This document shows, in pieces, positions 1 to 12,800 of a DNA stretch of 64,000 nucleotides (position 1 is its first letter; each line of letters begins with the position of its first letter). Made by a program: the position numbers and the translations under genes. A model generated the notes under the pieces. That model was not told the DNA's origin, did no database searches, and worked only from the letters and a program-made list of their open reading frames with translations. Source of the DNA: Cryptomeria japonica (lineage: Eukaryota > Streptophyta > Pinopsida > Cupressales > Cupressaceae); NCBI RefSeq assembly GCF_030272615.1, contig NC_081409.1:915659340-915723339 (forward strand), read 5' to 3'.

Positions 1-370
1 TTTGTCATTGATGTCAACACCTATTAACACTTATCAACTCTAACACTTAGAGAATTGACAATATTCATCGGCAAGCAAGTGACTTATGCACAGTCACCGG
101 TATCTGGTACACCAGCAAGATATATTGTTCACCGACACTTGGAATAACATGGAAAACACTTGGTTATGTCGAAGACATCATTTGGACACTTTGTCTTGGA
201 GATTTGTTCATTGCTATATTCGTGTTTGCATATTTGTTGTTACCAGCAAATAGGTCCAGAATAAGCACCGACAGGATTATCTATTCCAGATCAGCATGAC
301 ATGCTTTGGAGATGATTTATTAATGTTGTAAATACATTAAGCCGACATGTTGAATCACCATAGATAAAAA
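1..370 (+). repeat. Probable Ty1/copia-type LTR fragment at the window edge
   Basis: The first bases (tttgtcattgatgtcaa) resemble the 5' part of the LTR of the copia element further right, where the same phrase with one change occurs at about 15197. No internal copia region follows, so this is a fragment cut by the window edge and by the neighbouring gypsy element. The assignment rests on this short similarity only. Confidence 0.3.
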
Positions 371-985
371 TGCATGCTACCTTTTGTATTTTGTTAGATA
401 AAACATCTTGCAAGTAGATCTTTGTTTTAGTTTGTTCAATTCTTGTGATTGATAGTTCTGAAAGTTGTTTTTGTTCAAAATGTCTCTATTTTGATGGTTT
501 CCTGCTTCGTTAAAAACTCTAAAAGGTGAGATTCCCCCAGTTGTAGTCAGGATTTTGCCCCTAGCTATGTACACTTCTTCGGTATAGATATATACATTGA
601 CCACAAAGTCATGGTGAGATATGATGTGGATAATTGTTAGGATAATCAAGTACAGTGACTACGCTAAGTGTGTCCAAGATTGTGTTGCGTTTTTTCAAAG
701 TTTTGTGATGGCCATGGGCTTAGTGCAAATGGATGCAAAAGATATGATATGGGTACATATAGATGGAAGAGTTGATATATCACAAATAACGCCTATTGCT
801 AGGTTTTCGCTATTTGTATTGTTTGCACTTTTTGATTTGTTTTTTATTTTGATTTTGATTTTCTTGATTTTTTTGTATTTTTCTTAATTTTTTAATTTTT
901 GTTGTATTTTTCCCTTATCCGTGCATTGGATAACTTAGGTATAGAAATTTTTGAGATGCACATTATTGATAGGTTTGTCAAACAG
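371..985. other. AT-rich spacer downstream of the gypsy pol region
   Basis: No credible gene is present. Read on the minus strand this is the tail beyond the integrase of the Tat-type element. A purine-rich tract (catcaaagggggacctg on the minus strand, about 985-1001) looks like a polypurine tract, and an A-rich stretch follows it. No LTR matching the right-hand end of the element could be recognised here. Confidence 0.35.
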
Positions 986-1006
986 GTCCCCCTTTGATGT
1001 AGATAA

Positions 1007-1990
1007 CTAATATGCCCCCGATCCGTAAGCAGATATGATGACAAAAGGACCTACCCAATTTGGTTCAAACTTGCCCTTCTTTTCCCGATCCTGTTGATCG
1101 CGAGGATTTTCCTTTAGTACCAAGTAACCGATTTGAAATTCTCTTGGTTTTACCTTGTGATTGTAGCTCTGGCACATGTGTTGCTGATATGCTTTGAGGT
1201 GATCAAAAGCACATTTTTGGCGGTCATCTAGTAGCTTTAACTGTTCCTTTCTATTTACCCAATATTCCTCATTTGGATTGAGTCTTTTCAGTGATACTCT
1301 CAATGATGGAGTCTCAACCTCAATAGGTATAATTGCTTCTAATCCATACACAAGTGAGTATGGTGTAGTTCTTGCAGATGTGCGGATGCTAGTTCTGTAG
1401 GCCCATAATGCTGGGTTGAGTTGAACATGCCAATCACGACCAGCCTCGTTCACTGTTTTATTGAGGATTTTCAAGATGGTTTTGTTTGAGGCCTCTGCTT
1501 GGCCATTCCCTTGTGGATAGTATAATGTGTAGAAATGATGTTGGATATGGAATTGCTCGCAAAGTTCTTGCACATCTTGATTCTTGAAAGGTGTTCCATT
1601 ATCTGTGATAATGGAACTAAGAATGCCATATCGACAAATGAGATAATTCAGGATAAAAGAGGATATTTGCTTTCTGGTAACAGTAGTTAATGGAATGACC
1701 TCTATCCACTTTGTAAAATACTCAGTGGCCATGATGATAAACTTATGTCCATTTGATGATGAAGGATGAATCTTGCCCACTAGGTCAAGTCCCCATTGAC
1801 AAAATGGCCATGATGTGGTGAATGGTTGTAGCTCCTATGCTGGTACATATATAAGATTGCCATGAATTTGGCATTTTGGACATTTTCTGGCAAACTGATA
1901 TGATTCCTTTTCCATGGTCGGCCAATAATAACCCATCCTTAGAAGTTTCTTGGCGAGAGTAGGACCACTCAAATGTGTGCTAAAAATACC
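1007..1990 (-). pseudogene. Integrase part of the Tat-type element
   Basis: The zinc-binding region lies at about 1840-1960 (minus-strand text GYYWPTMEKESYQFARKCPK). The catalytic core follows (FTKWIEVIPLTTVTRKQISS, then TDNGTPF and YYPQGNGQAEASNKT), then a C-terminal region with VLKENPRDQQDREKKGKFEPNW-like spacing up to about 1007. Order and spacing are those of a gypsy integrase. It is a fossil part of the element spanning 900-9548. Confidence 0.85.
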
Positions 1991-2532
1991 TTCATGAAGT
2001 TCATGCAAGGTAGTTTCAATTTTGTTACGATCCAGACACCGAAGAAGAGTACTATCGAGACCTTGGTGGTAAAGTGTGTCAGCGGTTAGGGTATAGCGGG
2101 TTGCTTGACGAATAAAGCCACATTTCTAGTTTCAAGATAGATCTAGTGGAAGGATATTGTCTTTTAGGTAAGTGTAGATCTTTCCATAGAGGGGTGAGTC
2201 GAAACTGACTATGTTGCATATAACCTAGGGTCAAAATTGTCATAGGCAGGGGAAAAAAATTGTTCCACCAAGAACATGTAACAATTCTATTGGTCTGGTA
2301 TTTGCAGGAGTGAGGCAATGGTTGCCATGGCGTCTGTAGCTTTGTTGTCCAACCTTGGAATTTATTCAAATTTGATGTCCACAAAGTACTTTTTGAAATC
2401 ATCCACCATGCATTTGTAGGGCATCAACTTTTCGTCCTTTGTCTAATAATCATCATTAACCCGATTAATGATTAATTGTGAGTCTCCAAAGACTTTCAAC
2501 TCTGTGATCTTCCACTCTATGACTATTTTGAT

Positions 2533-2720
2533 TCATGTGACTAGAGCCTCGTACTCAGCAATATTATTTGTGCAAGGAAACATCAATCTGTAAGATTTAA
2601 GAATAGTGTGTCCTTCTGGAGTGATGAATAGAACAACGAATCCTAATCCATGTTGTGTGTATGATCCATCAAAGTACAAGACCCATGGTTTTGACAATAT
2701 TGTGAGAATATTTGTATATG
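2533..2720 (-). pseudogene. Archaeal-type RNase H part of the Tat-type element
   Basis: The minus-strand text WVLYFDGSYTQHGLG followed by NNIAEYEALVT is the signature of the second (archaeal-like) RNase H domain that Tat-lineage gypsy elements carry just upstream of integrase. It lies downstream of the ordinary RNase H of the same element and is the main reason for the lineage call. Confidence 0.8.
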
Positions 2721-2739
2721 GAAATTCCACATGGATGGG

Positions 2740-4074
2740 ATGACAATCTTGAAATGGTTCTTCTGCTAGCTTATCAATGATAGATTGACCTTTGATTGCT
2801 CTTCTGTCTGTGTAGTGAATGTCAAACTCACTTAGAATCATGACCCATTTAGCTGACCTCCCTGTGAGAGCAGCTTTGTTGAGTAGATATTTTAATGGGT
2901 CAATCTTTGCCACCAACTTGACTGTGTGAGCTAGCATGTAGTGGTGAAACTTTTGAGAAGTGAAAACCACTGCCAAACAAGCCTTTTCAATGAATGTCTA
3001 GTTGAGCTCGTAACCATTCAATGTCTCGCTAATGTAGTATATTTCTCTTTCCTTGCCCGTTGAATCCTCTTGTGCTAACAATGCTCCTAGTGATACTTCT
3101 ATAGTTGATATGTAAAGAATAAGAGGTTTGCCAGATATTGGTGGTACCAAGATAGGTGGATTCATCAGATATTGCTTGAGTTGATAAAATGATTCTGCAT
3201 ATCGATCTTCCCATCTGAAAGGGACATTATTGTGGAGTAGATGAATGAAAGGAAGGCACTTGTTGGCTAGTTGATAAATGAATATTCTTATGGATTGTAG
3301 CCATCCTTGTAGAGATCTTAATTGACTGAAATTTCCAGGAGGTGGCATTTCCATGATTGCTTGTACCTTTGCAGGATCCACCTCGATTCCTTTTTTTGAG
3401 ACTATGTATCCCAAGAGCTTGTCGGATGTGACACCGAAGGCACACTTCTTAGGATTTAGTTGTACATTGAATTGTTCCAGCCTCTGAAATATTTTTTCTA
3501 GAATCTCCAGGTGTCCTTCTCTTGTAAATGATTTAGCCAATAGGTCATCTACACAGTCCTCTGTGAATGTATGCATCATGTCATGAAATATTGTGGTCAT
3601 TTGTCTTTGATAGGTCGCTCCTACATTCTTCAAGCAAAAAGGCATAACATTCCAACAATAAGTTCCCCATGGACATGCAAATGTTGTTTTATCTTGGTCA
3701 TCTGGTGCTATCTTGATTTGATTGTAGCCTGAGAAACCATCCATGAGTGACAACATAGCATGTCCTGTTGTTAGATCTACAATTGTGTCGATGTTGGGTA
3801 AAGGAAAGTCATCCTTCAGAAAAGCCTTGTTGAGATCCCTGAAGTCTATACAAATTCTGATGCTTTTATTTGGTTTAGATACAGGTACAATGTTGGAGAT
3901 CCATTCCAAAAAATCTATAGGTCTGATGAATCCTACATCAAGTAACTTCTTCAGCTCTACTTTTACCAGTATAGCGACATGTGGGTTCACTTTTCTCAAT
4001 TTATGTTTGACAGGATTAGCTCCTAGAGCTATAGATAAGTGGTGCATGATCAAATCTAGATCTACACCTAGCAT
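2740..4074 (-). pseudogene. Reverse transcriptase and RNase H part of the Tat-type element
   Basis: The minus-strand text carries standard gypsy RT blocks: VKVELKKLLDVGFIRPIDFL, then RICIDFRDLNKA, then the block around MPFCLKNVGATYQR. The RNase H follows (YYISETLNGYELN, then about 2740-2976 with PLKYLLNKAALTGR). These belong to the gypsy fossil spanning 900-9548. Confidence 0.85.
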
Positions 4075-6707
4075 ATCTGTAAGACCAAGAAAAATTGATA
4101 TGCTTTTCTTTAAATAATTTGATGAAGTCAGACCTTCTTTCTTGTTCTGTTAATGATTTGGCTAGGTGTATGGTTCTTACTACTACTTTAGTTCTGATGT
4201 TGATTGATTGAGTTGGTTCAATCAAAATTGATGATCTCTCTTGATAATATTCAGGAAGAGTGTCAAGTCTCTCATCGTCAGGCGCCTCAAAGAGGTTTTT
4301 ACCATCATATACGTCCTTTATTTTTACCTTTTTGTGATCTAATACTACCATTGAATGGTTTTCACCATTAGAATGATTTTTGATTTTATTCATTTTGCAA
4401 CTAAGAGACTTGGCACTCTCTTGATTGAAAACTTTGTTATGAGATTCGTTAGTGGAACATGTTTTTGGCTTCACGGAACAAAAGGTATTGGACAATAGTG
4501 TCATCATTTGGGAAGATGGGTATGTTGAGTTGTTCAGGTTGTTCCCAGTTTGTGAGTTTAGGATGTATGAGGGGTAAGGAATCATTAGGTGGGTTAAGAT
4601 CTATAGAAGTGAGGGTCATGATGGATACATTGTCAAAGTTCTCAGTAATACGAGTAAGGTCTATAATGGCACTCTCTTTAGTATTGCATATTTCATAGCA
4701 ACGTTACTGGTTCTCGCTCGCTTCATAGATATGTTGTGGTTCAAACTCAAATGATCTAGACCATGAGCCTTGTCTTTCATTAGGAATGGGTGTATATGTG
4801 TGGATTGTATCTACCTCAATGTCTTCAGTGACAACGGAGAAAGTATCCCATTCCCACTCATGTGAGTCTATTTCAAAATCACTCTCTAGGACTCTATTGT
4901 TGTAGGTAATGGGGATACCATTTGTTGAAAAGAATTTAGTCTTTGCCTCTATTTCTGAATTGACTGGCATGTTGTTTGAATTACGCTTTGTACTAGGTTG
5001 CAATCTATGAATATTTTTATGAGAAGCCTCCTCTCTTTGTATGGAAAGATCTTCTTGTTGTTTTTCATACTCCTCTTCCTTGTGTTTGTGGACTGCCTCA
5101 TCAACTGCTTTTAGTTGTGTTAATTCCCATTTCTTTTGCTATTGCTGTGTGGTTTCTTTTTGTTGATCTTGTTGCCACACAGACTCTTTTTGTCAATTCT
5201 GTTGCCACGCAAATTCTTATTGTCAGTTTGGTCGATCGATTTGAAGTTGACCATATCCTAGTTTGGATTTATCTTTGGAAAGTTGAGAGTATGGTTGAAC
5301 TGGTTCTATGATACCTTCTTTCCATTTGTCGATAGTACCATTTCTTGAATATCCCATCCTTTGCATGATTCTGAACCCATTGCCATATTTCTCTATAGGG
5401 AGGGTGACACTTAACATTGTTGCTTGTGTGTCCTCATCATCCTTGTATAACCTGTTTAAAACATCTTTATCATGTGTCTCATCTGCTAGTGTTCCTGCTT
5501 GAATGAACATTCCATGAAACTTTTTGATAGGTTGTGAAGATTGTTGTCTTGAAGCTGAGGGTTGTCCATGAGACCTTGGCAAAATTGGCAATTTTGATAG
5601 ACATAGGGATTCAAAAAAGTATTCTCCCATGCTTTTGTCCTTCAACTTCATATTTTTCTCAAAATCTATGGATAGAGTTTTGAGTTGATCCTTGTTGTTT
5701 GAGGATGTGGAAATGAGAGCTTCCCTATTGTGTGGTACAAGAACATTTTAAACTGCTTTGAGACTATTGCAATATTGGAAAGGATTAGTGTCTATTGTGA
5801 TGGAGATTTCTTGTCCATTATATGGGAATTTTAGGCATTGATGATATGTGGATGGCACCTCTTGCATTTCATGGATCCAAGGACGACCCAAAAATATGTT
5901 ATCAAACAATTCTATGTCCAAGACTTGACATAGAGTATCTCTTTGAATGAGGTCTACTTTAATGGGTAATACCACAAGCCCCTTTGATGATCTTTCCTCA
6001 TCATCATATGATTTGATTGTTATCCTTTTCTTATAATCAATGGCTACCTCTGAGAAACCCAATGCACAGATAAGTTTTAAAGTACATATATTTAGACTGA
6101 CTCCTCCATCTATTAGTACTCTTTTCACTCAATGTTTATAGACTAGGACTTTGATATGGAGTGGAGTATTATGCAGATGATTTAAAGAGATGTCACCATG
6201 TTCTAATAATGATAGATTATGAGGCACGGTTAAATGTCCCATCATGGCTTGGAATCGATCAACATCCAGGTCATTTGGAACTGCAGTGTCAATAAGAGCC
6301 TTTTCCAGAATATCCTTGTGTGTCGGTGAGATATTGAGAAGCTCTAACATGGATATGTGCATTGGTGTCTTCTTCAATTGATCTACTAAGTTGTATTGAG
6401 TTTTTGAAGGTGTTGTTTTGGAGGCACTCCCTTTTAATACATATTTAGATTGGGCTCGTGTAGTCACATTGACTGGAACATGTTCTTGTTTGTCTTTGAT
6501 CTTGATGACGTTAACTTGATTATCACATTCTGAAATATGATTGATGACATTGTCATAGATATGGTTTATGCAAGCCCCTTTGTTGTTTGATGATGATAAT
6601 GCTTCTTTGTCATAATTTGGAAGTGAATACCTGAAGGCCTCATGATCATCGTTGGTTTTGTGACCGTCTATCATTATGTCACTGTTATCGAGCAAATATT
6701 GAACCAA
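4075..6707 (-). pseudogene. Protease and linker part of the Tat-type element
   Basis: A retropepsin-like segment lies at about 5748-6128: VLIDGGVSLNIC, then a later hydrophobic strand and LFDNIFLGRPWIHEM, the usual end block of gypsy proteases. The flanking stretches 4075-5650 and 6129-6707 are element linker sequence with no domain I can name. Confidence 0.7.
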
Positions 6708-8740
6708 GTTTTACAACCTTAGGCAATCATTTGTGCGATACCCTTTGTTTCTATGATATTCACAATAGTGTGCATCATTCCACCATGACGGTTTGACTTG
6801 ATGTTCAAAATCCCTCATTTTTGGAAATGTAATGAGTTTATTTGCCAACAGTTCTCGAAATGTTGATTCAAGGGTTTGTCCTAAAGGTACAAACTTTCAT
6901 CGATATAGTGTTGGTTTTATGTTGGGGTTGTTTCCTTGATTGTTGTTACCTTGGTTGATGTTTCCTTGATTGTTCGTTCTTGGATTATTGGTTCTTTGAT
7001 TGGTATTCCATTGAGTGTTGGTTCTTTGATCGATATTGCTTTGAGTGTTGGTTGGTGGAGTAACACTAGATAGGTTTAACACAGGTTGTTTTGTTTTAAC
7101 ATTGTCAACTACACCATCATTGACGATATTTTTATTCCTTGTCCAAAATTTGGATTTATCAGAGTTGTTATAGTAATTGTTGTTATAGGTGTTCTTTGAT
7201 GAACTAGCACCTTCTTTAGAGAACTTCAAAGTTCCCTTCTTGATTGAGGCTTCTTCTATCTGGATGTCATTTTCAATCAACCTTTTAAAAATAGGTAGAC
7301 ATTGTGGTTTAAGTTGATAGCTCATCTCATCATTAAGATTGTCTATGAAGATTTCCATTTTCTCTTTTTGAGGTATGGTTCGAGTATATCTAGATATCAA
7401 TCTTCTTCATATTTGCAAGAACATCATGAATGTTTCATTGTTCTTTTGTCTCGTGTTGCAAAGATCAAGCATGGTAACCTCGTGTTGAATGTTATAAGAA
7501 TATTGGGAAACAAATTTTTTTACGAACTCCTTAAATGATCTGATGGGAGGTATGATTTTTGAAAGCCATTTCATTGTTTGTCCTCTTAGGCTTCTTGGAA
7601 ATAACCTCATCATGTGAGTGTAGTTGTGGTCGTGAGAATCATTTTTACCATTGTTAGAGTTAGGTGGGAATGGTGCCATGTTCAGACTTCGATCAAATGG
7701 ATAAGGAAAAATATCCTCTAAGGAATATCATGTGGTAGTTCCTTGTTGCATGTCTTCCATTTTTTGTTTAAGGGCTTGTAGTTGGTGCATGAGTGTAGCG
7801 AGAGGATTATTTCCAATATTAGTATCTCGATGATTGGTGTCACCTTGATCATTAGTGTTGCTATGATCATGCGTATTGTCATGATCAATGTGTGTTCTTG
7901 TTTTTGTCCTTTTTATGTTCTCAGTTTGTTTTGGTGGTTTTGTGTCAAAATCCTCTGGGATTTTGATACCTTTTCTAGATAGTAGGAGGAAGTATTTCTT
8001 TTTGTCAGTTTTGATGAGTTTTCCAATAAGTTTGTGTAGGCCAGGGTCTTGTTGTGCCTCCTCAATAACTTCATCTATTATTTCATATTCATCTAGATTA
8101 TGTAGATTATCCTTGTTTGTTATTTATTTGTGACAAGTGGTATGCTTGCAGAGGATTCTTGGCTTGTGAGGTTGGATCATCAACTTCTACAATGTAAAAC
8201 TAGAGCTAGTGTTAGTACTATTATTAGACCATACAATAGTTGTCATAATAGTAGAAGTGAATGTAGGAATTGGATATTTCAACATGGATATTGGCACCTA
8301 TTTCCTTACTTGGTTTTGAGGAGACACATTGCTGATGATTTTTGTGCCAATCGATAATGACATAACGTTTGTATAAAATATATGTGAGTTGGGATACATA
8401 GGATATTTATACCATGTAAATCATTGAATAAAAATATCTTTAGATTTTGTATAAAAGGGCCAATCTCCTTGACCAATGGTTTTATGCTTAAGAACTTTTG
8501 GAATCTATCCAACTCATTGTCTATTTTTTAAATTTTAGCCTCATGAACTTGTACCATAGAGTAGTACATCTCTAGGGAATCATGAAGTGATTGTGACTTA
8601 GAGATCATCGACAAGGTAATATTAATGTTAAAAGAAGCTTGCATTCTTGTACTTCTTGAAGGAAATGTGTTAATTAATTTAGGTTCAATGCCCAAGATAC
8701 TTAAAGCATGAGAGGTTATTATATAGTTGTATGCTTGGAA
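6708..8740 (-). pseudogene. Gag region of the Tat-type element
   Basis: At about 7300-7680 the minus strand reads LFPRSLRGQTMKWLSKIIPP followed by SFKEFVKKFVSQYSYN, the conserved core of the plant retrotransposon gag family. An Asn/Thr/Gln-rich tail follows (about 6897-7100). 7780-8740 would hold the gag N-terminus and leader; only weak coding character is visible there. Confidence 0.7.
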
Positions 8741-9548
8741 GTGTGGAGACCTACAAAAGAGACACAAACCACTCAAACACACCAATGAAACATTATATTA
8801 GAGAGAAGAATCAAAAAAACAAGTTAGTCAATCAAAAACTCTCAAAATTGTCTCATTGTCCTCTCTCCATCGATCCCTTAGATTCAAGATGGCTCTCAGC
8901 TTGGAAGAGCACTTGATCTTGGGATGACTACTCAAAGAACGAGAGATAGTGTATATCTAAGATCTAAATGAATGCAAATAAGATCCTAGTGGTGATTTTG
9001 ATATGGATATGAAACTAAACTAGCATGAAAATGATATATTAAGATGATATCAGGCTAGCATGGAAATGATACTAACATGATATGAAAAACATGATAAATA
9101 TAGGCTATGATGCTACTAAATGATCTAATTACTACTTTCAAAGAGAGGCTAAAATGCTAAATGTTATGTGACTATAGAGTAGATGCATAAAACTTGGTTG
9201 TTTGGATTGAAGAAATGGGCTCTATTTATAGAGGATTTGGTCAATTGGATGGCCAAGATTGAATTGGATTGAGAAGGGTTAGGATTGAAAGTTATCAATC
9301 TATGTGAGTTCTTCAATCCAATCTCATGTTGACAAATATCGCTATGAAGAGGCTTGAAAGGATGTTAATTAAGCATTAGATGCTTATTAAGCTTTGAGGG
9401 TTAACGTTAAGAGGATGAACTCTGGATAAAGCTATTATCCAAGGATGAGGGCTATTTTCCAAGAGTTAAACTATTGTGCAAAGTTAGAAGATGGTCAAAG
9501 GGACAACCATCATAGGGTAGGGTGATGCCTTGTAAGAGGCATTAAATG
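8740..9548 (-). repeat. LTR-like region upstream of gypsy gag
   Basis: The minus strand has a good TATA context (cctctataaatagagccc, about 9212-9230) in front of the gag leader, preceded by an AT-rich U3-like stretch. This fits a 5' LTR promoter. I could not match it to a second copy at the left end or find a clear primer binding site, so its limits are approximate. The right edge is cut by the next LTR. Confidence 0.45.
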
Positions 9549-10095
9549 TGTTAGGTCCCGGAGACAACTGAGAGGGGAGGGGGGGGGGATAGGTGAATCA
9601 ATTGTCAAATAAATTCAAACCAAAAACAACTTATCCAAACTTAATGCTTAATACCAGTAAACCGAACTTTATGCCAGTAGATAGTTTGTCAGTTAGTTGC
9701 AATACCGGTAAAAATTAATGCATGAAATAGAAAGACAATAACATCCCCAACACATAACACCAATATTTGTATGTGGAAACCTTGTAAGGGGAAAAACCAT
9801 GGTGGGAAAATTTACCCATGCAATCAGATGATACTACTGCAGATAGTATGTGTATACAAATGGGGTCTGCACATGTAGAAAGGCCAAGCGCCCAGAGCTC
9901 ACTACTCAAACACAAATGGGAGTCACATTGACTACAATTGGATGGTTAGATCCAATAAAGATGTACTACTCAAAATAGCATCTTCATATGCTAGATTCAG
10001 TACCGGTGTAGTTTTGATTGCCTTCACAAAAACCTTCCTTTAACCTTCAAATGATATCTGCATGTACAACTCTTTGATTCTCGCATATATCGTAT
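9549..10095 (-). repeat. Copia-type LTR fragment, minus strand
   Basis: Read on the minus strand, this stretch has the same architecture as the 3' part of the neighbouring copia LTR. A ggtttttcccc box is followed by ggtttccac, then tggtgtta, then gattcacc with a C-run (a run of G at about 9580-9590 on the plus strand), and an end in ctaaca at 9549. The sequence between these landmarks differs, so it is a related but distinct family. No internal region adjoins it, so it is a solo or truncated LTR. Confidence 0.55.
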
Positions 10096-10453
10096 TAGTC
10101 ACTTCTAACATAGTGCAAGACTCTAACAAGTCTGAGGGAAATCCCTTAATTGGGTCACATCTAGTAATGTGTTTTTGTAATCTATAACTAGATTGACTTT
10201 TAACCAAGCATACTCTAGAAGGGTATATTTCTTAGTGGGTCCAAAATCCCACAGTGGTTTTTCCCTATTTGGGTTTCCACATTAAATCTGGTGTTAAATG
10301 TGTTATGATGTTTTAAGTGTATCTGTTTATGAGTATTGAATGATTTATAGTCATAGTTGCATATCAGTAAAGGCTACCAAGGTTGAATCTGGTGAATATA
10401 TTGTATTGTGAGTTTTTATGATTCATCCCCCCCCCCTCTCATCTTAACTAACA
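10096..10453 (+). repeat. 5' LTR remnant of the copia element
   Basis: It matches 25261-25584 (tctaacaagtctgagggaaa, gaagggtatatttcttagtg, and the C-run before ctcatcttaac) and ends in ctaaca. The LTR start is missing here, because sequence similarity to the 3' LTR stops at about 10096 where the minus-strand LTR fragment begins. About 40 bp near 10363-10405 is absent from the 3' copy. Confidence 0.85.
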
Positions 10454-10454
10454 A

Positions 10455-10467
10455 TTGGTATCAAAGC
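10455..10467 (+). other. Primer binding site of the copia element
   Basis: The sequence ttggtatcaaagc, one base after the LTR end, is the usual plant copia site complementary to the 3' end of initiator methionine tRNA (consensus TGGTATCAGAGC). Confidence 0.85.
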
Positions 10468-10516
10468 TTTGGACTCCGGAAAAAAAGTTTAAAGGTACTT
10501 TAGGCAAGATCCGAAG

Positions 10517-11424
10517 ATGTATAAAAGGGATGCACCAAAGCTGAATAAGTCAAGTTTCCCCACATGGCAGAAAAGGATGAAGATGCACTTATCAGGAATT
10601 GGAGAATATGCAACATATTATCTAGAGAATGATTACATAGCACCTAGCACCAACTCGATGACAATGGAAGAGATAAAGGCAAAGCAAGAACATATTCAAG
10701 CTATGATTGAAATAACATCAGCATTAACCGACTCGGAGTTTAATGATCTAGAAGGCTACAATGATGCCAAAGCGATGTGGACCAAGCTTATATCTGTGTA
10801 TGGTGGTGATGAACATATTCAGAGAGAAAAAGTAGATAGTCTAAGAGGTCAACTTGAATCCATGAGAATAAATGAAGGTGAGAAAATAACCCAATACAAT
10901 ACAAGGTTAAAGGAAACTGTCAATCAAATCAAAGGAGTGGGAGGAACTATTGAAGAAAAGGATGTAACAAGTTGCTTAGAACACTTCTACCTGCTTATGC
11001 CATTCGAGTCTTTGCAATCAATGAATTAAGGTCTGTGCCAAACATGCCAGTCTCTTTGGATGCTACTATCAGTAAAAAGTTAAGTAATTTTGATAACAGT
11101 GGGTCCTCGGTAAATAAATTTGAATCTGCATTGAGTTCTTTTCATATTGGTGAATCTGATGATTACAATGATAGAATGTATAAGTATACTAAAGGAAATC
11201 ACAGTGGAGCAAGTGAAAGATTTCGCAAAAACATGGAAGAGGTACACAAACCATATGAAGAAATCAGAAAGCAAGAAGAGTTTGAAGCATTATTAGCCAG
11301 AAGGTTACCTAGAGGCAAAGGTAAGTATAAAGGAAAGTTACCTTTAAAATGTTTTAACTGTGATAGAATAGGACATATGGCTTATAACTGTCCTGACAAA
11401 GAATCTAGTGAAAAGAGAGAATAA
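10517..11424 (+). pseudogene. Gag part of the copia element
   Basis: It begins with KLNKSSFPTWQKRMKMHL, a typical copia gag start. A UBN2-type region follows (AKAMWTKLISVYGG, VDSLRGQLESMRI), and near the end comes a CCHC zinc knuckle, CFNCDRIGHMAYNC (about 11349-11390). It is a fossil part of the element spanning 10096-25584. Confidence 0.85.
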
Positions 11425-11562
11425 CAAGATGACAAACAGAAAGACAACCAATACAGAGGACACCGAGACTTCAGAAGGAAAGATAGAAAGACATGCCTAG
11501 TAGTTGATGAGGAATCCAACAATGATAAATCTGATGGGACTGATATAGAGGAAGTTGTTTAT

Positions 11563-11880
11563 GTGGCTATCAAAGATGGATCAGATGAAGAAAGGTATGA
11601 AGAAAAAGCCCTAATATCTCACATAAATAAAAATGATTCTTGGATCATAGATAGTGGATGCTCACATCACATGACAGGTGATAAACACAATTTTGTTAAA
11701 TTAGAAGACTATGATGGAGGATATGTAAGATTTGGTAATGATGCACCATGTCCGGTGAAAGGTAAAGGATCTATAACACTTCTTGACAATGCTAAATGTG
11801 ATTATGTATACTGGGTTGAAGGTTTGAAATACAATTTGTTGAGTGTAGCACAGCTAAACAATACAGGATATCGAATATAA
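11563..11880 (+). pseudogene. Protease part of the copia element
   Basis: WIIDSGCSHHMTGDKHNF at about 11641-11694 is the conserved copia retropepsin block. It is followed by the usual KGKGSITL and LKYNLLSVAQLN blocks, and lies between gag and integrase as expected for the family. Confidence 0.85.
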
Positions 11881-12800
11881 TTCTAGAAGGGAAGTATCAA
11901 AGTTCATGACAAACATGGAAAGCTGGCTGCTACCAGGACACAAACAAAAGGTAATACATTTCATCTTGACTCAACTTGGAACAATTGTCTGTATGCTAAA
12001 CTAGAAGATACTTGGTTATGGCATAAAAGGTTTTGTCATGTAAATTTTGATAACCTGATCAAAATAAGTAAGAAGCACCAAGCAAAGGTCTACCGAGCCT
12101 GGAAAAACCTGAGAATACAATATGTCGAGGATGCTAGATGGGTAAGATGACAAATTCAAGCTTTACAAGTAAGTCCTATACTTCTAAAGGAATTTTAGGT
12201 CTAGTGCACACTGATCTTTGTGGTCCTATGAAAGTTCAAAGTTATTATGGAGATAAATCCTTCATATTATTTGTGGATGATTACTCAAGAATGATGTCAG
12301 TTATGTTTTTAAAAGAAAAATCAGAAGCCTTTCAAATGTTCAAATGGTATAAGGCTAGAGTTGAAAAGGAAATAGGAAGACAATTGAAATGTCTAAGATC
12401 TAATAGAGGAGGAGAATTCATTTATGATGAATTTAACCTATTTTGCAATGATCATGGTATAAAGAGACAAGTGTCTGCACTGAGAACACCTCAGCAAAAT
12501 GGGATAGCTGAAAGAAGAAACAGATCAATTGTAGATTGTGCAAGAACCCTGATGATAGAAAAGAGGGTACTCAAACATTTTGGAGAGAAGCAATCAGCAC
12601 TGCAGTTTACACCCTGAACCGAGTACAACTGAAGAAAGGAACTTTGAAGACACCATATGAAATCTCGTATGATAAGAAACCTAATGTAAGTTATTTTAAA
12701 ATACTTGGAAGTAGATGTTATGTTCACAAAGATGACAGAAATGGAAATTTTGATCAGAAAAGCGAGGAAGGAACATTTCTTGGCTATTCCTCTAGAAGTA
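11881..12800 (+). pseudogene. Integrase part of the copia element
   Basis: A GAG-pre-integrase-like segment lies around 11990-12060. The core then reads GLVHTDLCGPMKVQSYYGDK, FVDDYSRM, LRSNRGGEFIYDEF and [20 protein letters not shown], all standard copia integrase blocks. The C-terminal part continues to about 12830 ([25 protein letters not shown]). Confidence 0.85.

Larger units (their letters stand above)
900..9548 (-). mobile_element. Ty3/gypsy retrotransposon fossil, Tat lineage
   Basis: Reading leftward, the parts come in the order LTR-like region, gag, aspartic protease, reverse transcriptase, RNase H, a second archaeal-type RNase H, then integrase. The second RNase H between RNase H and integrase is the hallmark of the Tat branch of non-chromovirus plant gypsy elements, and no chromodomain is seen. 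The element is clearly broken, with roughly ten breaks across gag and pol. Its left end has no recognisable LTR, and its right end is cut by a copia-type LTR fragment. It is therefore old and cannot be active. Confidence 0.85.

Noticed and set aside
9300-9548. Host gene promoter around the TATA context near 9212-9230
   Set aside because: It points into the gypsy gag leader and fits an LTR promoter. No host gene is present.
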